NCBI GenBank assembly: GCA_018222965.1
Contig: JAAEZH010000018.1
Coordinates: forward strand, 1-64,000
Direction of reading: 5' to 3'
Length of the DNA stretch: 64,000 nucleotides
Origin: Bacteroidota bacterium
GTDB lineage: Bacteria; Bacteroidota; Bacteroidia; Chitinophagales; Saprospiraceae
Shown: positions 34,672 to 43,363 of the stretch, piece after piece
How positions within the stretch are numbered: position 1 is the first letter of the stretch
How the letters are laid out: every line of letters begins with the position of its first letter
Position numbers and translations under genes: made by a program
Notes under the pieces: generated by a model
What the model was told of the DNA's origin: nothing
Databases searched by the model: none
Seen by the model: only the letters and a program-made list of their open reading frames with translations

Positions 34672-35028
34672 ATGAGTGAAGTGAAAGAAAAGACTACCAT
34701 GGCTCCGATCAATCTTACCGAAGGAGCCGTAAGCCAATTGCTCCGGATTCGGGATCAACAGAACATTCCGGAAGATCACGGATTACGCATTGGTGTGAAA
34801 GGAGGAGGCTGTGCTGGTTTTTCCTATATTCTTGGCTTTGATCTGCCAAAAGAAAATGATCAGGTACATGAAATAAATGGCATTAAGGTATTGATGCAAA
34901 AGTCGCATGGTATATATTTGATCGGTATGGAAATTGATTGGGTGGATGGCCTCAACAACCGGGGTTTTTCATTCAACAACCCAAATGCAGATGATACCTG
35001 TGGCTGCGGAACCTCCTTTTCTGCCTAA
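34672..35028 (+). CDS. IscA/HesB-type iron-sulfur carrier
   Basis: This 118-residue cytosolic A-type carrier delivers Fe-S clusters to apoproteins. Conserved Cys are at 47 (GGGCAGF), 110 and 112 (TCGCG), the full ligand set of the family. FSFNNPNADDTCGCG near the C-terminus is diagnostic. The ATG at 34672 gives the normal length; longer upstream frames run into the MITE-like element. The gene stands alone, with no other isc/suf genes beside it. Confidence 0.93.
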   Translation: MSEVKEKTTMAPINLTEGAVSQLLRIRDQQNIPEDHGLRIGVKGGGCAGFSYILGFDLPKENDQVHEINGIKVLMQKSHGIYLIGMEIDWVDGLNNRGFSFNNPNADDTCGCGTSFSA

Positions 35029-35359
35029 TTGATATTCCCCCCTTAAATCCTGGCCTTTCGGGCAGGAGTATTGTATAACCCATTGAAATTAAGGGCATTG
35101 GGTTTGCAAGCTGAAATTTAATCCGTCAACGACCTCTTTAGGCTTTCGCCGAAAGGCCCTATGACAAGGGCCTGTAATTGTATTTCAAAAGCTCCGTGGA
35201 TTCAAGTGGTTTATTTCTGCATTCGGAAATAGGCATAGCTTGTACATCCCCGGATTTTTTGTTTTTGGGATTGCACACCCTTAATTGGTGAGATTCCAAA
35301 ACAAGGAATGCCAGTAGACTGATTAACCCAAATAGGAAACGAAAACTACACATCGGACC
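35029..35359. other. 331-bp intergenic stretch
   Basis: Holds one iterated 13-mer (35141-35153) directly followed by the hairpin AGGCCCT-atgaca-AGGGCCT (35154-35173). A 64-codon minus-strand frame (35159-35353) is judged non-coding. No strong promoter or terminator is evident. Confidence 0.5.
35141..35153 (+). repeat. iterated 13-mer GGCTTTCGCCGAA (copy 9)
   Basis: Exact copy, intergenic; flanks extend the near-palindrome (AGGCTTTCG-c-CGAAAGGCC). Confidence 0.8.
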
Positions 35360-36046
35360 ATGAAATCCAAAGCCCTGACAACCCTGGCTCTAATGGCCAT
35401 TTTTTGCCTGCAAAACGTACAATTATTTGCACAGTATGATCTTGCTGATGGCTTGTTTCAAAAGTTTCAACAAGCTGTTCCGCTAGACTCTTCAGATTCC
35501 AGAATACTGTTCTTATGTCGATCGGGGCAGAATCTTGTCCTGAAAAAACAGAAAAGGTTATACTTTAATGAAGTCTGGGCTGATGGGATGGTTTTGGATC
35601 ATTCCAACCAGTTTTTTGATGTTGATATAAAGTACCGACTTTACGACGGTGAAATGATCATCAAAGTAAAAGACGATCCTTGTGTGCTGCAGCGTCCTAC
35701 GATCCAGGCCTTGCAGTTTGGCGGTATGGTTTTTGTGTCCCTGCCTTTTGAAAATGAGCGCGAAGAAGAAGATCATGGCTACTTTGAACTCATCACAGAC
35801 GGCAAAATTCGCCTTCTCCGGAAATTTGAATTAAAGGGTGAACGGCTTAAGCACTGCTATTTTATACAATTTGATAATGGAAGCGCCAAGCCTTTTAAGC
35901 CATCCCAAAAGGCGTTTCTGGCCTTGATGTCGGACCACCATATGGGCATGAAATATTACCTGGATGAGCATGATGTTAGCTGGAAAGATGTCAATGATTT
36001 ACGGTCTTTTATTGACTATTACCATCGTTTACTTGCCACAGATTAA
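35360..36046 (+). CDS. secreted protein, unknown function
   Basis: This 228-residue protein has a signal peptide ending QLFA-Q (about 25). The rest is a soluble alpha/beta protein with LYFNEVWADGMVLDHSNQFF, VDIKYRLYDGEMIIKVKDD, FELKGERLKHCYFIQFDNG and a helical C-terminus SFIDYYHRLLATD. No known domain was recognised. It stands alone, 106 bp before the glycosyltransferase gene on the same strand. Confidence 0.7.
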   Translation: MKSKALTTLALMAIFCLQNVQLFAQYDLADGLFQKFQQAVPLDSSDSRILFLCRSGQNLVLKKQKRLYFNEVWADGMVLDHSNQFFDVDIKYRLYDGEMIIKVKDDPCVLQRPTIQALQFGGMVFVSLPFENEREEEDHGYFELITDGKIRLLRKFELKGERLKHCYFIQFDNGSAKPFKPSQKAFLALMSDHHMGMKYYLDEHDVSWKDVNDLRSFIDYYHRLLATD

Positions 36047-36151
36047 ATAATTAGGATAATTGATATTATTTTTGGCTGTTTATGAGTTTTATTTCTGGTG
36101 AAACTTGCACCAGGATAGGAAACCGATTGTTCTAACGCCCAATTTATCATC

Positions 36152-36886
36152 TTGCCGCAAAGTCTTGTAATTATCCCCACCTACAACGAGCGCGAAAATA
36201 TTGAGCGCATGATCGAAACTGTTTTAGGTTTGCCCGAACAGTTTGATCTGTTGATCGTGGATGACGGGTCTCCTGATGGAACAGCAGACCAGGTCAGAGA
36301 TAAGCAGAAAGCTTATCCGGATCGTCTATTTATGGTAGAGCGAGCCGGGAAACTGGGTCTGGGAACGGCCTACATTCGGGGCTTTGAATGGGGACTTCAG
36401 CGAGACTATGACTTCATTTTTGAGATGGACTGCGATTTTAGCCACGATCCGAAGGATTTACCGCGATTACTGGAAGCTGCAAAAAAGCCCGGTGTAGGGA
36501 TGTCGGTAGGTTCGAGGTACATTCCCGGAGGAAACCTGGAGAACTGGCCAAGAAATCGCATCCTGCTTTCCAGAGGCGCCTCCCTTTACGTACGCCTGTT
36601 GACCTGGATGCCGGTTATGGATCCTACTGCCGGATTCGTTTGCTACCGGAGAGAAGTGCTCGAGAAGATGGATTTGAAAAAAATCCGGTTTATCGGGTAT
36701 GCCTTCCAAATCGAAATGAAATTTGCCACCTATCAACTAGGATATAAGATCGAAGAGGTACCTATTACATTTACAGATCGCCGGGAAGGCATCTCTAAAA
36801 TGTCGAAGGGTATTGTCAAAGAAGCCATCTGGGGGGTTATTCAAATGCGGTGGAGGTCCTTTTTTGACAGCTATAAGATAGCCTGA
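36152..36886 (+). CDS. polyprenol-phosphate mannosyltransferase-like GT2 (Dpm1-type)
   Basis: This 244-residue family 2 glycosyltransferase has SLVIIPTYNERENIE at the N-terminus, DDGS (37-40), the metal/nucleotide motif MDCDFSHDP (DxD 93-95), a GSRYIPGG loop and the ITFTDRREGISKMS segment typical of dolichol- or polyprenol-phosphate mannose synthases. It would transfer a sugar from GDP- or UDP-sugar to a polyprenyl phosphate for periplasmic glycosylation. The start is a TTG at 36152: it gives the expected 3-residue lead before SLVIIPTYNE and no ATG is available nearby. There is no C-terminal membrane domain. Confidence 0.9.
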   Translation: MPQSLVIIPTYNERENIERMIETVLGLPEQFDLLIVDDGSPDGTADQVRDKQKAYPDRLFMVERAGKLGLGTAYIRGFEWGLQRDYDFIFEMDCDFSHDPKDLPRLLEAAKKPGVGMSVGSRYIPGGNLENWPRNRILLSRGASLYVRLLTWMPVMDPTAGFVCYRREVLEKMDLKKIRFIGYAFQIEMKFATYQLGYKIEEVPITFTDRREGISKMSKGIVKEAIWGVIQMRWRSFFDSYKIA

Positions 36887-36918
36887 CATCTTGTTAATTC
36901 ATTCAATTTTGAGTTTGA

Positions 36919-39900
36919 ATGTTGCACCGAATAAAAATAGGTGTTCTTCTGCATTCCCTTGTATTTTTCTTTTTGGGAGAGATAGATGCTCAGTCGTATT
37001 TTCTCCACCACTTCTCCACCGCAGATGGGCTTCCCAGTAGTTCTGTTTTTGATATAGCTCAAGATAGTAGTGGCCTGATCTGGTTTGGAACAGAGAGTGG
37101 CTTGGCTTCCTATGATGGTAAAGAGTTTAATTCCTATACGGTTCGTGATGGGATTCCAAATAATGTAGTCATAGGTATTTGTGTTGATAATTCCAATAAG
37201 CTTTGGTTGTCGACTATGGGGCATCCCGTTTCAATTTTCGAGGATGGCAGAGCCAGAATTCCATCCTGGGTAAATGATGTGTTATCAGGAGGTCCGGCCA
37301 ATATTGAGTATTTTGATAGTAATAAAAGCTTATACTTTCTGACAAATGAAAATCTAGGGTTCTTGAAAGATCAATCACCGATTGTATATAAAATGGGGCT
37401 AAACGATGATTTTCCCATTCCTTCAGGTGTTCGATCCGGATTAAGAGGCAGGCCGTTTGAAATAGACGAAAATATTGTTTTTCCCTATGGACAAGAAAGG
37501 ATTTATTGGATCACTAAAGAGGGAAAGGTTGATAGTTTGGAATTTAAAATTGAGGACAATGAATTTCTAATTCGATCAGTAGATTACGAAATATCTAACA
37601 ACCCAAAAGCGCCGGCAACTTTATCAGATGTTGCAAAGATAGAAAGTAGGGAGGTTTTGCTTTATGCACAACCTGTTAACGGTAAAGTTTTTTCTTTTTC
37701 TGTTAAAGGTAGAGGAGGGTGGAATGTTTTAAATTGTTGGCTAATTGATATAGAGAAAAAGAAGGCTAAACCTGTTTTAGAATCTTACTTTCCAAGCCTT
37801 CAACAAGCGAAGGTAAAGAGTGTCTTTTCAGATAAACACAATAACCTTTGGATCGCTACTGGAGATGGTGTATACCTGGTTCGAAACCTGGGATTGCCTG
37901 ATCAAAAGGTAGAAAAAATACTATCTGGCAATAGTATCTCAAATATCTTTTTCGATAATGAAGGGAATACCTGGATTGCCACGGAAGGTTCTGGCGTTTA
38001 TTTAATGATCTCGTCCGAGATCAAGTCCTACCAGTCTGATTTGGTTCGCAGGGGAAATGGAATTCAAAGTTTAAAAACGGATACTACAACTGGCTACACT
38101 TGGATTGGTTATTCCAATGGATTTTTGGAGGTTTTAAATCAGTTTGATTCTTTACTTCACCAGCGTAAAATTTCCTTGTTTAAGATTACAGATATAGAAT
38201 TTTCTGGTGATGAAGTTTATTTGTCAACAAATTCAGAATTTTTTGTTTGTTCGAAATCAAAATTTGAATTGCTTAAGTCCTTCAAGTTGGTAATAGCCAT
38301 TAAATCGTTGCTTCCCTGGGATGGAATTGTTTATGTGCTAGGATCACAACTTCTTAGGTTTGACAGGAATGGAGAATTTCGAGTTTTACAAGGACTTAAA
38401 TCCTCCCGGATCTATAGTTCAATTGGAATTGATGAGAATGAAATTTGGCTGGGAACTACCAACGGATTAATAGGTTTTGATACAAAAAGAGACACATTTA
38501 CAGGCTTGGTTTTACCCGAGCTCGACATGGATATTCGGGCCATAAAAAAAGACTCTTCCGGACATTATTGGTTGGCAACGCAAGGCTGGGGGGTTATTGA
38601 GTTTGATGGTGAAAAAGTTCTCCAGTACATTACCTCAGATGATGGATTAAGCAGTAATATTTGTTATGATATTGAAATAGCGAATGGAATTATGTGGGTT
38701 TCTACCAATGTAGGTGTAAACAGGATCAGTCTCCATTCAAATGACATATCAACCCTGGATATTTCCAATGGCCTTTCTTCTCAGGAAACCTTTGATTTGG
38801 AAGTTTTAAACAATCAATTACTTATTGGCGGAGGCAAAGGAATGGATATGGTTCCGTTGGATTTTAAACAGGATTTCAGACCTCCTGTATTAGATGTAAA
38901 ATCCTTTAAAATAAATGGGCTTGAAGCAGATTATAGGTCCAAGCTGCCAATAGCTATTTCTCAAAGTATCGTTGAAGTTGAATTACAGGCATTATCGTAC
39001 CGTTCTCTGGGTAAAATAGAATATGCATATTTGCTGAGTTCAGCAGGAAGCCCTGTAGAGGATTACAGTGTTTCTAAATCAAATAAAATTGACTTCTTGG
39101 GATTGTCCCCTAATAATTATTCTCTTTTGGTGAAAGCCCGTGGGCACAATACCGATTGGAGCAAAGAAATACAATTAAATTTTGAAATCATACCGCCCTG
39201 GTACAAACGAGGGTCTTTTTATTTTCTCTGTGCTCTATTGTTGCTATTGGCAGCTTTCCTGATTGTCAGAAGGATATTGCGTCGCCAAAAAATGCAGGCC
39301 GACCTAGACAATCAACTCAAAGAACTGGAACTGACCGCTCTTCGTGCCCAAATGAATCCTCACTTTCTCTTTAATGCGCTGAATTCTATTCAGTGGTTTG
39401 TAAACCGAAACGATGCAGATTCGGCCAACCTTTATATGGCAAAATTCGCTACGCTAATTCGGAAAATATTGATTAATTCCGGAAAGAAATACATTTCGCT
39501 GGCAGAAGAGATGGAACAATTGGAATTGTATGTCTCCCTCGAAAATTTGCGGATGGACGGCTCCATTGATTTCGAAATTACCTGTGAAGACACAATAGAC
39601 CCGGGTTGGATTTTCGTTCCAACCATGTTAATCCAGCCTTATGTCGAAAATGCCATTTTGCATGGACTGGTTCCCCAGAAAAATGACCGTAGATTGCAAA
39701 TACACTTCTCTAAAGCGTCTGAAAAACTGCTTTCTTGCTCTATCTTCGATTCCGGAATTGGAATAAAAGAATCTTTATTGCGGAAGCAAGACCAGGGAGG
39801 GGGCAAAAGACCCCGCGGAATGCAGATGACCAGCAAGCGATTGGAAATTATCAATAAAGAAGCACACAACCAGGTTTCTGTTCAGGTGAAAGAAGAAATA

Positions 39901-39972
39901 GATAAAAAGCTCGACACCGTGCTGGGTACAAGCGTTTTACTCCATATACCCATTAGCCATGACTCAAACTAA
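36919..39972 (+). CDS. LytS-type sensor histidine kinase with propeller sensor (second)
   Basis: This 1017-residue membrane protein has a signal peptide ending EIDA-Q (about 25). Propeller repeats follow (DSSGLIWFGTESGLASYDG, NEGNTWIATEGSGVYLM, WLGTTNGLIGFD), then a Y_Y_Y-like domain, one membrane helix (about 766-786) and a His_kinase domain with AQMNPHFLFNALNSIQWF (phospho-acceptor His815), PYVENAILHGL and an ATP lid with GIGIKE. It overlaps its LytTR regulator by 14 bp. The sensor part (37.0-39.1 kb) is visibly more AT-rich than the kinase part and neighbouring genes. Signal and targets unknown. Confidence 0.92.
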   Translation: MLHRIKIGVLLHSLVFFFLGEIDAQSYFLHHFSTADGLPSSSVFDIAQDSSGLIWFGTESGLASYDGKEFNSYTVRDGIPNNVVIGICVDNSNKLWLSTMGHPVSIFEDGRARIPSWVNDVLSGGPANIEYFDSNKSLYFLTNENLGFLKDQSPIVYKMGLNDDFPIPSGVRSGLRGRPFEIDENIVFPYGQERIYWITKEGKVDSLEFKIEDNEFLIRSVDYEISNNPKAPATLSDVAKIESREVLLYAQPVNGKVFSFSVKGRGGWNVLNCWLIDIEKKKAKPVLESYFPSLQQAKVKSVFSDKHNNLWIATGDGVYLVRNLGLPDQKVEKILSGNSISNIFFDNEGNTWIATEGSGVYLMISSEIKSYQSDLVRRGNGIQSLKTDTTTGYTWIGYSNGFLEVLNQFDSLLHQRKISLFKITDIEFSGDEVYLSTNSEFFVCSKSKFELLKSFKLVIAIKSLLPWDGIVYVLGSQLLRFDRNGEFRVLQGLKSSRIYSSIGIDENEIWLGTTNGLIGFDTKRDTFTGLVLPELDMDIRAIKKDSSGHYWLATQGWGVIEFDGEKVLQYITSDDGLSSNICYDIEIANGIMWVSTNVGVNRISLHSNDISTLDISNGLSSQETFDLEVLNNQLLIGGGKGMDMVPLDFKQDFRPPVLDVKSFKINGLEADYRSKLPIAISQSIVEVELQALSYRSLGKIEYAYLLSSAGSPVEDYSVSKSNKIDFLGLSPNNYSLLVKARGHNTDWSKEIQLNFEIIPPWYKRGSFYFLCALLLLLAAFLIVRRILRRQKMQADLDNQLKELELTALRAQMNPHFLFNALNSIQWFVNRNDADSANLYMAKFATLIRKILINSGKKYISLAEEMEQLELYVSLENLRMDGSIDFEITCEDTIDPGWIFVPTMLIQPYVENAILHGLVPQKNDRRLQIHFSKASEKLLSCSIFDSGIGIKESLLRKQDQGGGKRPRGMQMTSKRLEIINKEAHNQVSVQVKEEIDKKLDTVLGTSVLLHIPISHDSN

Positions 39973-40726
39973 GTCTGAAAAAATCACAGCAGTTGTAGTA
40001 GATGATGAGAAAAAGGGTAGAGAGAACCTCATCATGCTACTTGAAAAGCATTGCCCAAACGTAACGGTTCTCGGAGAAGCCGGAAACATTGTTGAGGCAC
40101 GAGATGCAATCGAAAGTAAAAAGCCGCAACTTGTGTTTTTAGATATAGAAATGCCTGGCGGAACGGGTTTTGACTTATTGGATAATCTAAACAAGGATGA
40201 TATGCCACAGGTGGTTTTTACCACGGCCTATGAAGAATATGCCGTACAGGCCATTCGGGTATCAGCCTTAGATTATTTGTTGAAACCCATCAATTATAAA
40301 GAACTCCAAGAAGCAGTAAGCAGAGTACAGGAGGAGGGAAGTCAAAAAGATTCCGAACAGTATCAGGTCCTAAAGGAAAACCTCGATAGCAAGATTGATC
40401 GTATCTGCCTGCCGGGCAATGGAGGAATTCTCTTTCTGAGATTAAATGAAATTGTACTACTTGAAGCAGACCGCAACTACACCAACCTGCATTTGAAAAG
40501 TGGTGAGCAACATCTGGTGTCAAAAACACTGAAAGAATTTGAAGGTTTGTTGAAAGATTCCCGGTTTTTTCGACCCCACCGCTCTTTCGTGGTTAACCTG
40601 GAACATGTAGAAGCCTTTAGGAGAGAAGATGGAGGCTATTTGGTCCTGACTGAAGGACAACATGTAAGTCTGGCACAAAACAGAAAAGATGCCTTTTTTC
40701 AGCGGTACAATAACTTTTTGAAATAA
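39959..40726 (+). CDS. LytTR-family response regulator (second)
   Basis: This 255-residue protein has a receiver domain with acidic DD15-16, phospho-acceptor Asp62 (LVFLDIEMPGGTGFDLL), VVFTTAYEEYAVQAI and YLLKPINYKEL. A LytTR domain (about 145-253) follows, with IVLLEADRNYTNLHLKSGEQ, RFFRPHRSFVVNLEHVEAF and HVSLAQNRKDAFFQRY. It is translationally coupled to the preceding kinase. Confidence 0.94.
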   Translation: MTQTKSEKITAVVVDDEKKGRENLIMLLEKHCPNVTVLGEAGNIVEARDAIESKKPQLVFLDIEMPGGTGFDLLDNLNKDDMPQVVFTTAYEEYAVQAIRVSALDYLLKPINYKELQEAVSRVQEEGSQKDSEQYQVLKENLDSKIDRICLPGNGGILFLRLNEIVLLEADRNYTNLHLKSGEQHLVSKTLKEFEGLLKDSRFFRPHRSFVVNLEHVEAFRREDGGYLVLTEGQHVSLAQNRKDAFFQRYNNFLK

Positions 40727-41080
40727 TGCTTTTGGCAGATAGATTACAGAATACAAACGCTTTTCAACCCTATAATTGGTACCTCTGAATCGAGCCTGCC
40801 TTAGTTTACCTGATTTACCCCTTGTAGTTTGATCAATAAAAACCGGATTTCATCCTTGTTTCGTACGGATTCGCTAAGTAGGGCGATTTTTTTCATTAAA
40901 TGCTTCTTTATTTGAGGAGCCAAATGAAAATAATTTGGGAATTATTGACACCCGATTCCAATTCCCACCAGTTAGAATCCGGAAATCAATCAGTAAGAAG
41001 ACACCTAATGAAATCACGGTTTTGGTTATACCCCAAGTCTTTAGCCGCTGATTGGTTCTCCGGTTTTCTTTTCTTACAAG
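40727..41080. other. 354-bp gene-free stretch
   Basis: Lies between the LytTR gene and the convergent cysteine dioxygenase gene. Apart from a loose GGGAATT/AATTCCC inverted pair near 40937-40966, no gene, terminator or repeat was seen. A short plus-strand frame (40900-41088) has no coding features. Confidence 0.4.
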
Positions 41081-41608
41081 TCAAATAATCTCTTCCTCTA
41101 TCACCTGATCGTATTCCATTTCCTTTACCACAAACTTTTTCTTGTCTTTATCGAAAACCCTACAGCGGTCTATGGGGTTCATATATAAGTGAAGACTCAT
41201 GGAACGTCCTGAATGGATGTTTTCTAAGGTGTGAAAACCCATCATGTCATTCATATAGGACAATTGCCCCGGACGCATAATTTCTGACTTTCCCGATGGC
41301 AGGGGAGATCCCCCTTCTACCTCTTCAGAAAAATGCCGCTCCCGGATGAGCCCGTCTACCATATATACCCAACACTCTTCACCACCATGTCCGTGAACAG
41401 GTGTTTTTTGGCAGGGTTCCCAACATAGAAGGATGAGTTCGTATTCATCCGTTCTTGAAAGGCAGTTTCTGGTATATGATTCCTTATCCCAGGACTGGCA
41501 TTCATCAAAGTCACTCACTGGAATTTGCATGTTTTTCGCGATCCGAACATAGTCCGAACCCGAACATTTAGGCAATTCTTCAATTAGTTCTTGCAGACTG
41601 GTAATCAT
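41081..41608 (-). CDS. cysteine dioxygenase
   Basis: This 175-residue cupin oxidises cysteine to cysteine sulfinate using Fe(II) and O2. Iron ligands are His72 and His74 (TPVHGHGGEECW) and His126 (MGFHTLEN); the substrate Arg is R47 in SYTRN. Cys79 and Tyr142 (SLHLY) correspond to the Cys93-Tyr157 pair that forms the thioether cofactor in mammalian enzymes; many bacterial homologues have Gly there. The ATG at 41608 is chosen because it starts MITSLQELIEELP; a longer frame begins in the intergenic region. It is divergent (68 bp) from a PLP decarboxylase. Confidence 0.93.
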   Translation of the reverse strand: MITSLQELIEELPKCSGSDYVRIAKNMQIPVSDFDECQSWDKESYTRNCLSRTDEYELILLCWEPCQKTPVHGHGGEECWVYMVDGLIRERHFSEEVEGGSPLPSGKSEIMRPGQLSYMNDMMGFHTLENIHSGRSMSLHLYMNPIDRCRVFDKDKKKFVVKEMEYDQVIEEEII

Positions 41609-41676
41609 ATGAATTGTTCTGTTAAAATAATTTTTTGTATTCTTTCCCTCATCAATAAAAAACGGCAAATCATAAT

Positions 41677-43038
41677 ATGAAAGAAGATCTCACCGTCTTT
41701 AACAAGCTTGTAGACCAACTGTTAAAAGCTGAAAAAGAAGACCCCGTAGCACCCTATATAGAGGCCGATAAGCTCTTTGAAACGCTTGATCTAAACCTCG
41801 AGGAGGAACCTATGTCGGAAGAGGCATTCGGCGAAAGCCTCCGGCAATTGGTTTTAAATACTCCCCGTACGGCAACCAAAATGTTTTTTAATCAGCTGTT
41901 TGGCGGTCGACAACCCAAAGCAGTATTGGGTGACCTGCTGGCGGTCATGCTAAATAATAGCATGTACACGTATAAAGTCGCCGGCCCCCAGGTTGGCGTG
42001 GAAAAAGCGATCCTGAATCAAATATGTGATATGATCGGCTATGGGAGAAAGGGCGATGGCACCTTCGCTCCCGGAGGATCTATGTCCAACCTCATGGCCA
42101 TGCTAATGGCCCGGGATGCCCGCGGCGAAAAGATACGAAAAAAAGGGATCAATGAAAGTATGACCATGTATACATCTAAAATATCCCATTACTCCATTCC
42201 TAAAAACGCAGCATTTATAGGGATTGGTCGAGATCAGGTGCGCTACATTGAAACGGATGACCAGGGAGTGATGTTACCAGAAGCTCTTGAAAATCAAATC
42301 AGGAAGGATATTGATGACGGCTTTGTTCCGTTTATGGTAAATGCAACGGCCGGAACCACTGTTCTTGGTTCGTTTGACCCTATCGAACAACTGAGTGTCG
42401 TCTGCAAAAAATACGATATATGGTTGCATGTAGATGGCGCATATTGCGGGGCTGTTATCTTCAGCGACAAGTACAAACACCTGGTAAAAGGCCTGGAAAA
42501 ATCAGATTCCTTTTCCGTAAATGCCCATAAAATGCTGGGCACTCCGCTTTCCTGTTCCATTATTGTAACACGCCACCGACAGGCGCTATACGACTCTTTT
42601 TCAAACGATGCGAGCTATTTGTACCAAACTGATGGGGACGATTTCAATCTGGGGAAAATTTCCCTGCAATGTGGACGCAGGAATGATGCCTTGAAGTTTT
42701 GGACCCTTTGGAAATCTGAGGGTACAATTGGCTTACGCCGAATGGTAGATCAGGAATTCCATTTGGCAGACGTTGCCCGGGAATATGTAAGAAGTCACCC
42801 GGATTATACCTTGTATAGTTTCGATGATTCCATCTCGGTGTGCTTTAACTATAAAGACCTGCCTCCGAAGGAACTTTGTACCATGTTGTATGAAAACTCA
42901 GAAATCATGGTCGGGTTCGGATCTTTCCGCGGTCAGGAGTTTGTACGCCTGGTAACCATCAATGCAGGCAATAAAAAAGAGGATGTAATAAACTTCTTCA
43001 AAGCCATCGAGTCGTTCGTAGAAGTAGAAATTGAATAA
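41677..43038 (+). CDS. PLP-dependent decarboxylase, candidate cysteine sulfinate decarboxylase
   Basis: This 453-residue group II amino-acid decarboxylase has the PLP lysine K285 in FSVNAHKMLGTPL. Other motifs: FAPGGSMSNLMAMLMAR (phosphate-binding region), VNATAGTTVLGSFDPIEQ, WLHVDGAYCGAVIF (Asp to the pyridine N) and LQCGRRNDALKFW. The family contains glutamate, aspartate and cysteine sulfinate decarboxylases and cannot be split by these motifs alone. Because it is paired with cysteine dioxygenase, decarboxylation of cysteine sulfinate to hypotaurine is the best guess. A strong terminator follows. One iterated 13-mer (41827-41839) lies inside and encodes FGES. Confidence 0.88.
   Translation: MKEDLTVFNKLVDQLLKAEKEDPVAPYIEADKLFETLDLNLEEEPMSEEAFGESLRQLVLNTPRTATKMFFNQLFGGRQPKAVLGDLLAVMLNNSMYTYKVAGPQVGVEKAILNQICDMIGYGRKGDGTFAPGGSMSNLMAMLMARDARGEKIRKKGINESMTMYTSKISHYSIPKNAAFIGIGRDQVRYIETDDQGVMLPEALENQIRKDIDDGFVPFMVNATAGTTVLGSFDPIEQLSVVCKKYDIWLHVDGAYCGAVIFSDKYKHLVKGLEKSDSFSVNAHKMLGTPLSCSIIVTRHRQALYDSFSNDASYLYQTDGDDFNLGKISLQCGRRNDALKFWTLWKSEGTIGLRRMVDQEFHLADVAREYVRSHPDYTLYSFDDSISVCFNYKDLPPKELCTMLYENSEIMVGFGSFRGQEFVRLVTINAGNKKEDVINFFKAIESFVEVEIE
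41827..41839 (-). repeat. iterated 13-mer GGCTTTCGCCGAA (copy 10)
   Basis: Exact copy on the minus strand, inside the PLP decarboxylase gene. A one-mismatch copy lies at 42730-42742 in the same gene. Confidence 0.8.
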
Positions 43039-43060
43039 GGGATTTATTGATCTGCCCGAA

Positions 43061-43094
43061 AAGGGGGAGCGGCTAAGCCGCTTCCCCTTTTTTT
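43061..43094 (+). terminator. terminator after the PLP decarboxylase gene
   Basis: AAGGGGGAGCGGC-taa-GCCGCTTCCCCTT with one mismatched pair, followed by a T-tract to 43094. Confidence 0.9.
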
Positions 43095-43105
43095 ATTCCA
43101 TCCTC

Positions 43106-43143
43106 CACACTCACACTCACACTCACACCCAAACTCAAACTAA
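43106..43143. repeat. hexamer microsatellite (CACACT/CAAACT)
   Basis: Three to four CACACT units followed by AAACTCAAACT variants. The AAACTCAAACTAA tail recurs at 51391-51403 between murD and ftsW. Confidence 0.6.
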
Positions 43144-43182
43144 ATCTACCCCCGGTGGGAATTTCTTACTCCATGGTGTGAA

Positions 43183-43324
43183 AAAGTGGTGAAGAATAAT
43201 CGCCCGTACGTACCTTTTTTGCGAATTAACAATCTTTTGTAATCAAAAAAGTTAAATTTTTTTCTTTGAAATGGAGTTGGTTTGAAAAAAAATGACCAAA
43301 AAGTGTAGAAAAGTGGTAAAGTGT
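43183..43324 (+). promoter_or_regulatory. candidate MraZ operator: AAAGTGK boxes upstream of mraZ
   Basis: Three AAAGTG(T/G) boxes start at 43300, 43310 and 43318, just upstream of the -7 element of mraZ; a fourth, isolated box starts at 43183. AAAGTG(T/G) repeats are the MraZ-binding sequence described in Mollicutes, and MraZ represses or controls its own operon. The clustered boxes overlap where the -33 element would be, consistent with autoregulation by occlusion. Confidence 0.65.
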
Positions 43325-43336
43325 GTCAAAAAGTTA

Positions 43337-43344
43337 TACATTTG
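43337..43344 (+). promoter_or_regulatory. -7 element of the mraZ/dcw promoter
   Basis: TACATTTG matches TAnnTTTG and lies 19 bp upstream of the mraZ start codon. A clear -33 TTG is missing; its place is taken by the AAAGTGK boxes. Confidence 0.55.
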
Positions 43345-43363
43345 AATCACTTAATCCTTAATT

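Noticed and set aside
35159-35353. 64-codon minus-strand frame starting MCSFRFLFGLISLLA
   Set aside because: Hydrophobic start resembles a signal, but it is only 6 bp from the divergent gene at 35360, contains the hairpin AGGCCCT/AGGGCCT boundary at its end, and has no recognisable product or start signal.
40900-41088. 62-codon plus-strand frame after the second LytTR gene
   Set aside because: No family, no start signal, and it runs into the 3' end of the cysteine dioxygenase gene.
43106-43143. CACACT microsatellite as a regulatory array
   Set aside because: Simple hexamer repeat just after a terminator; no sign of binding-site structure.
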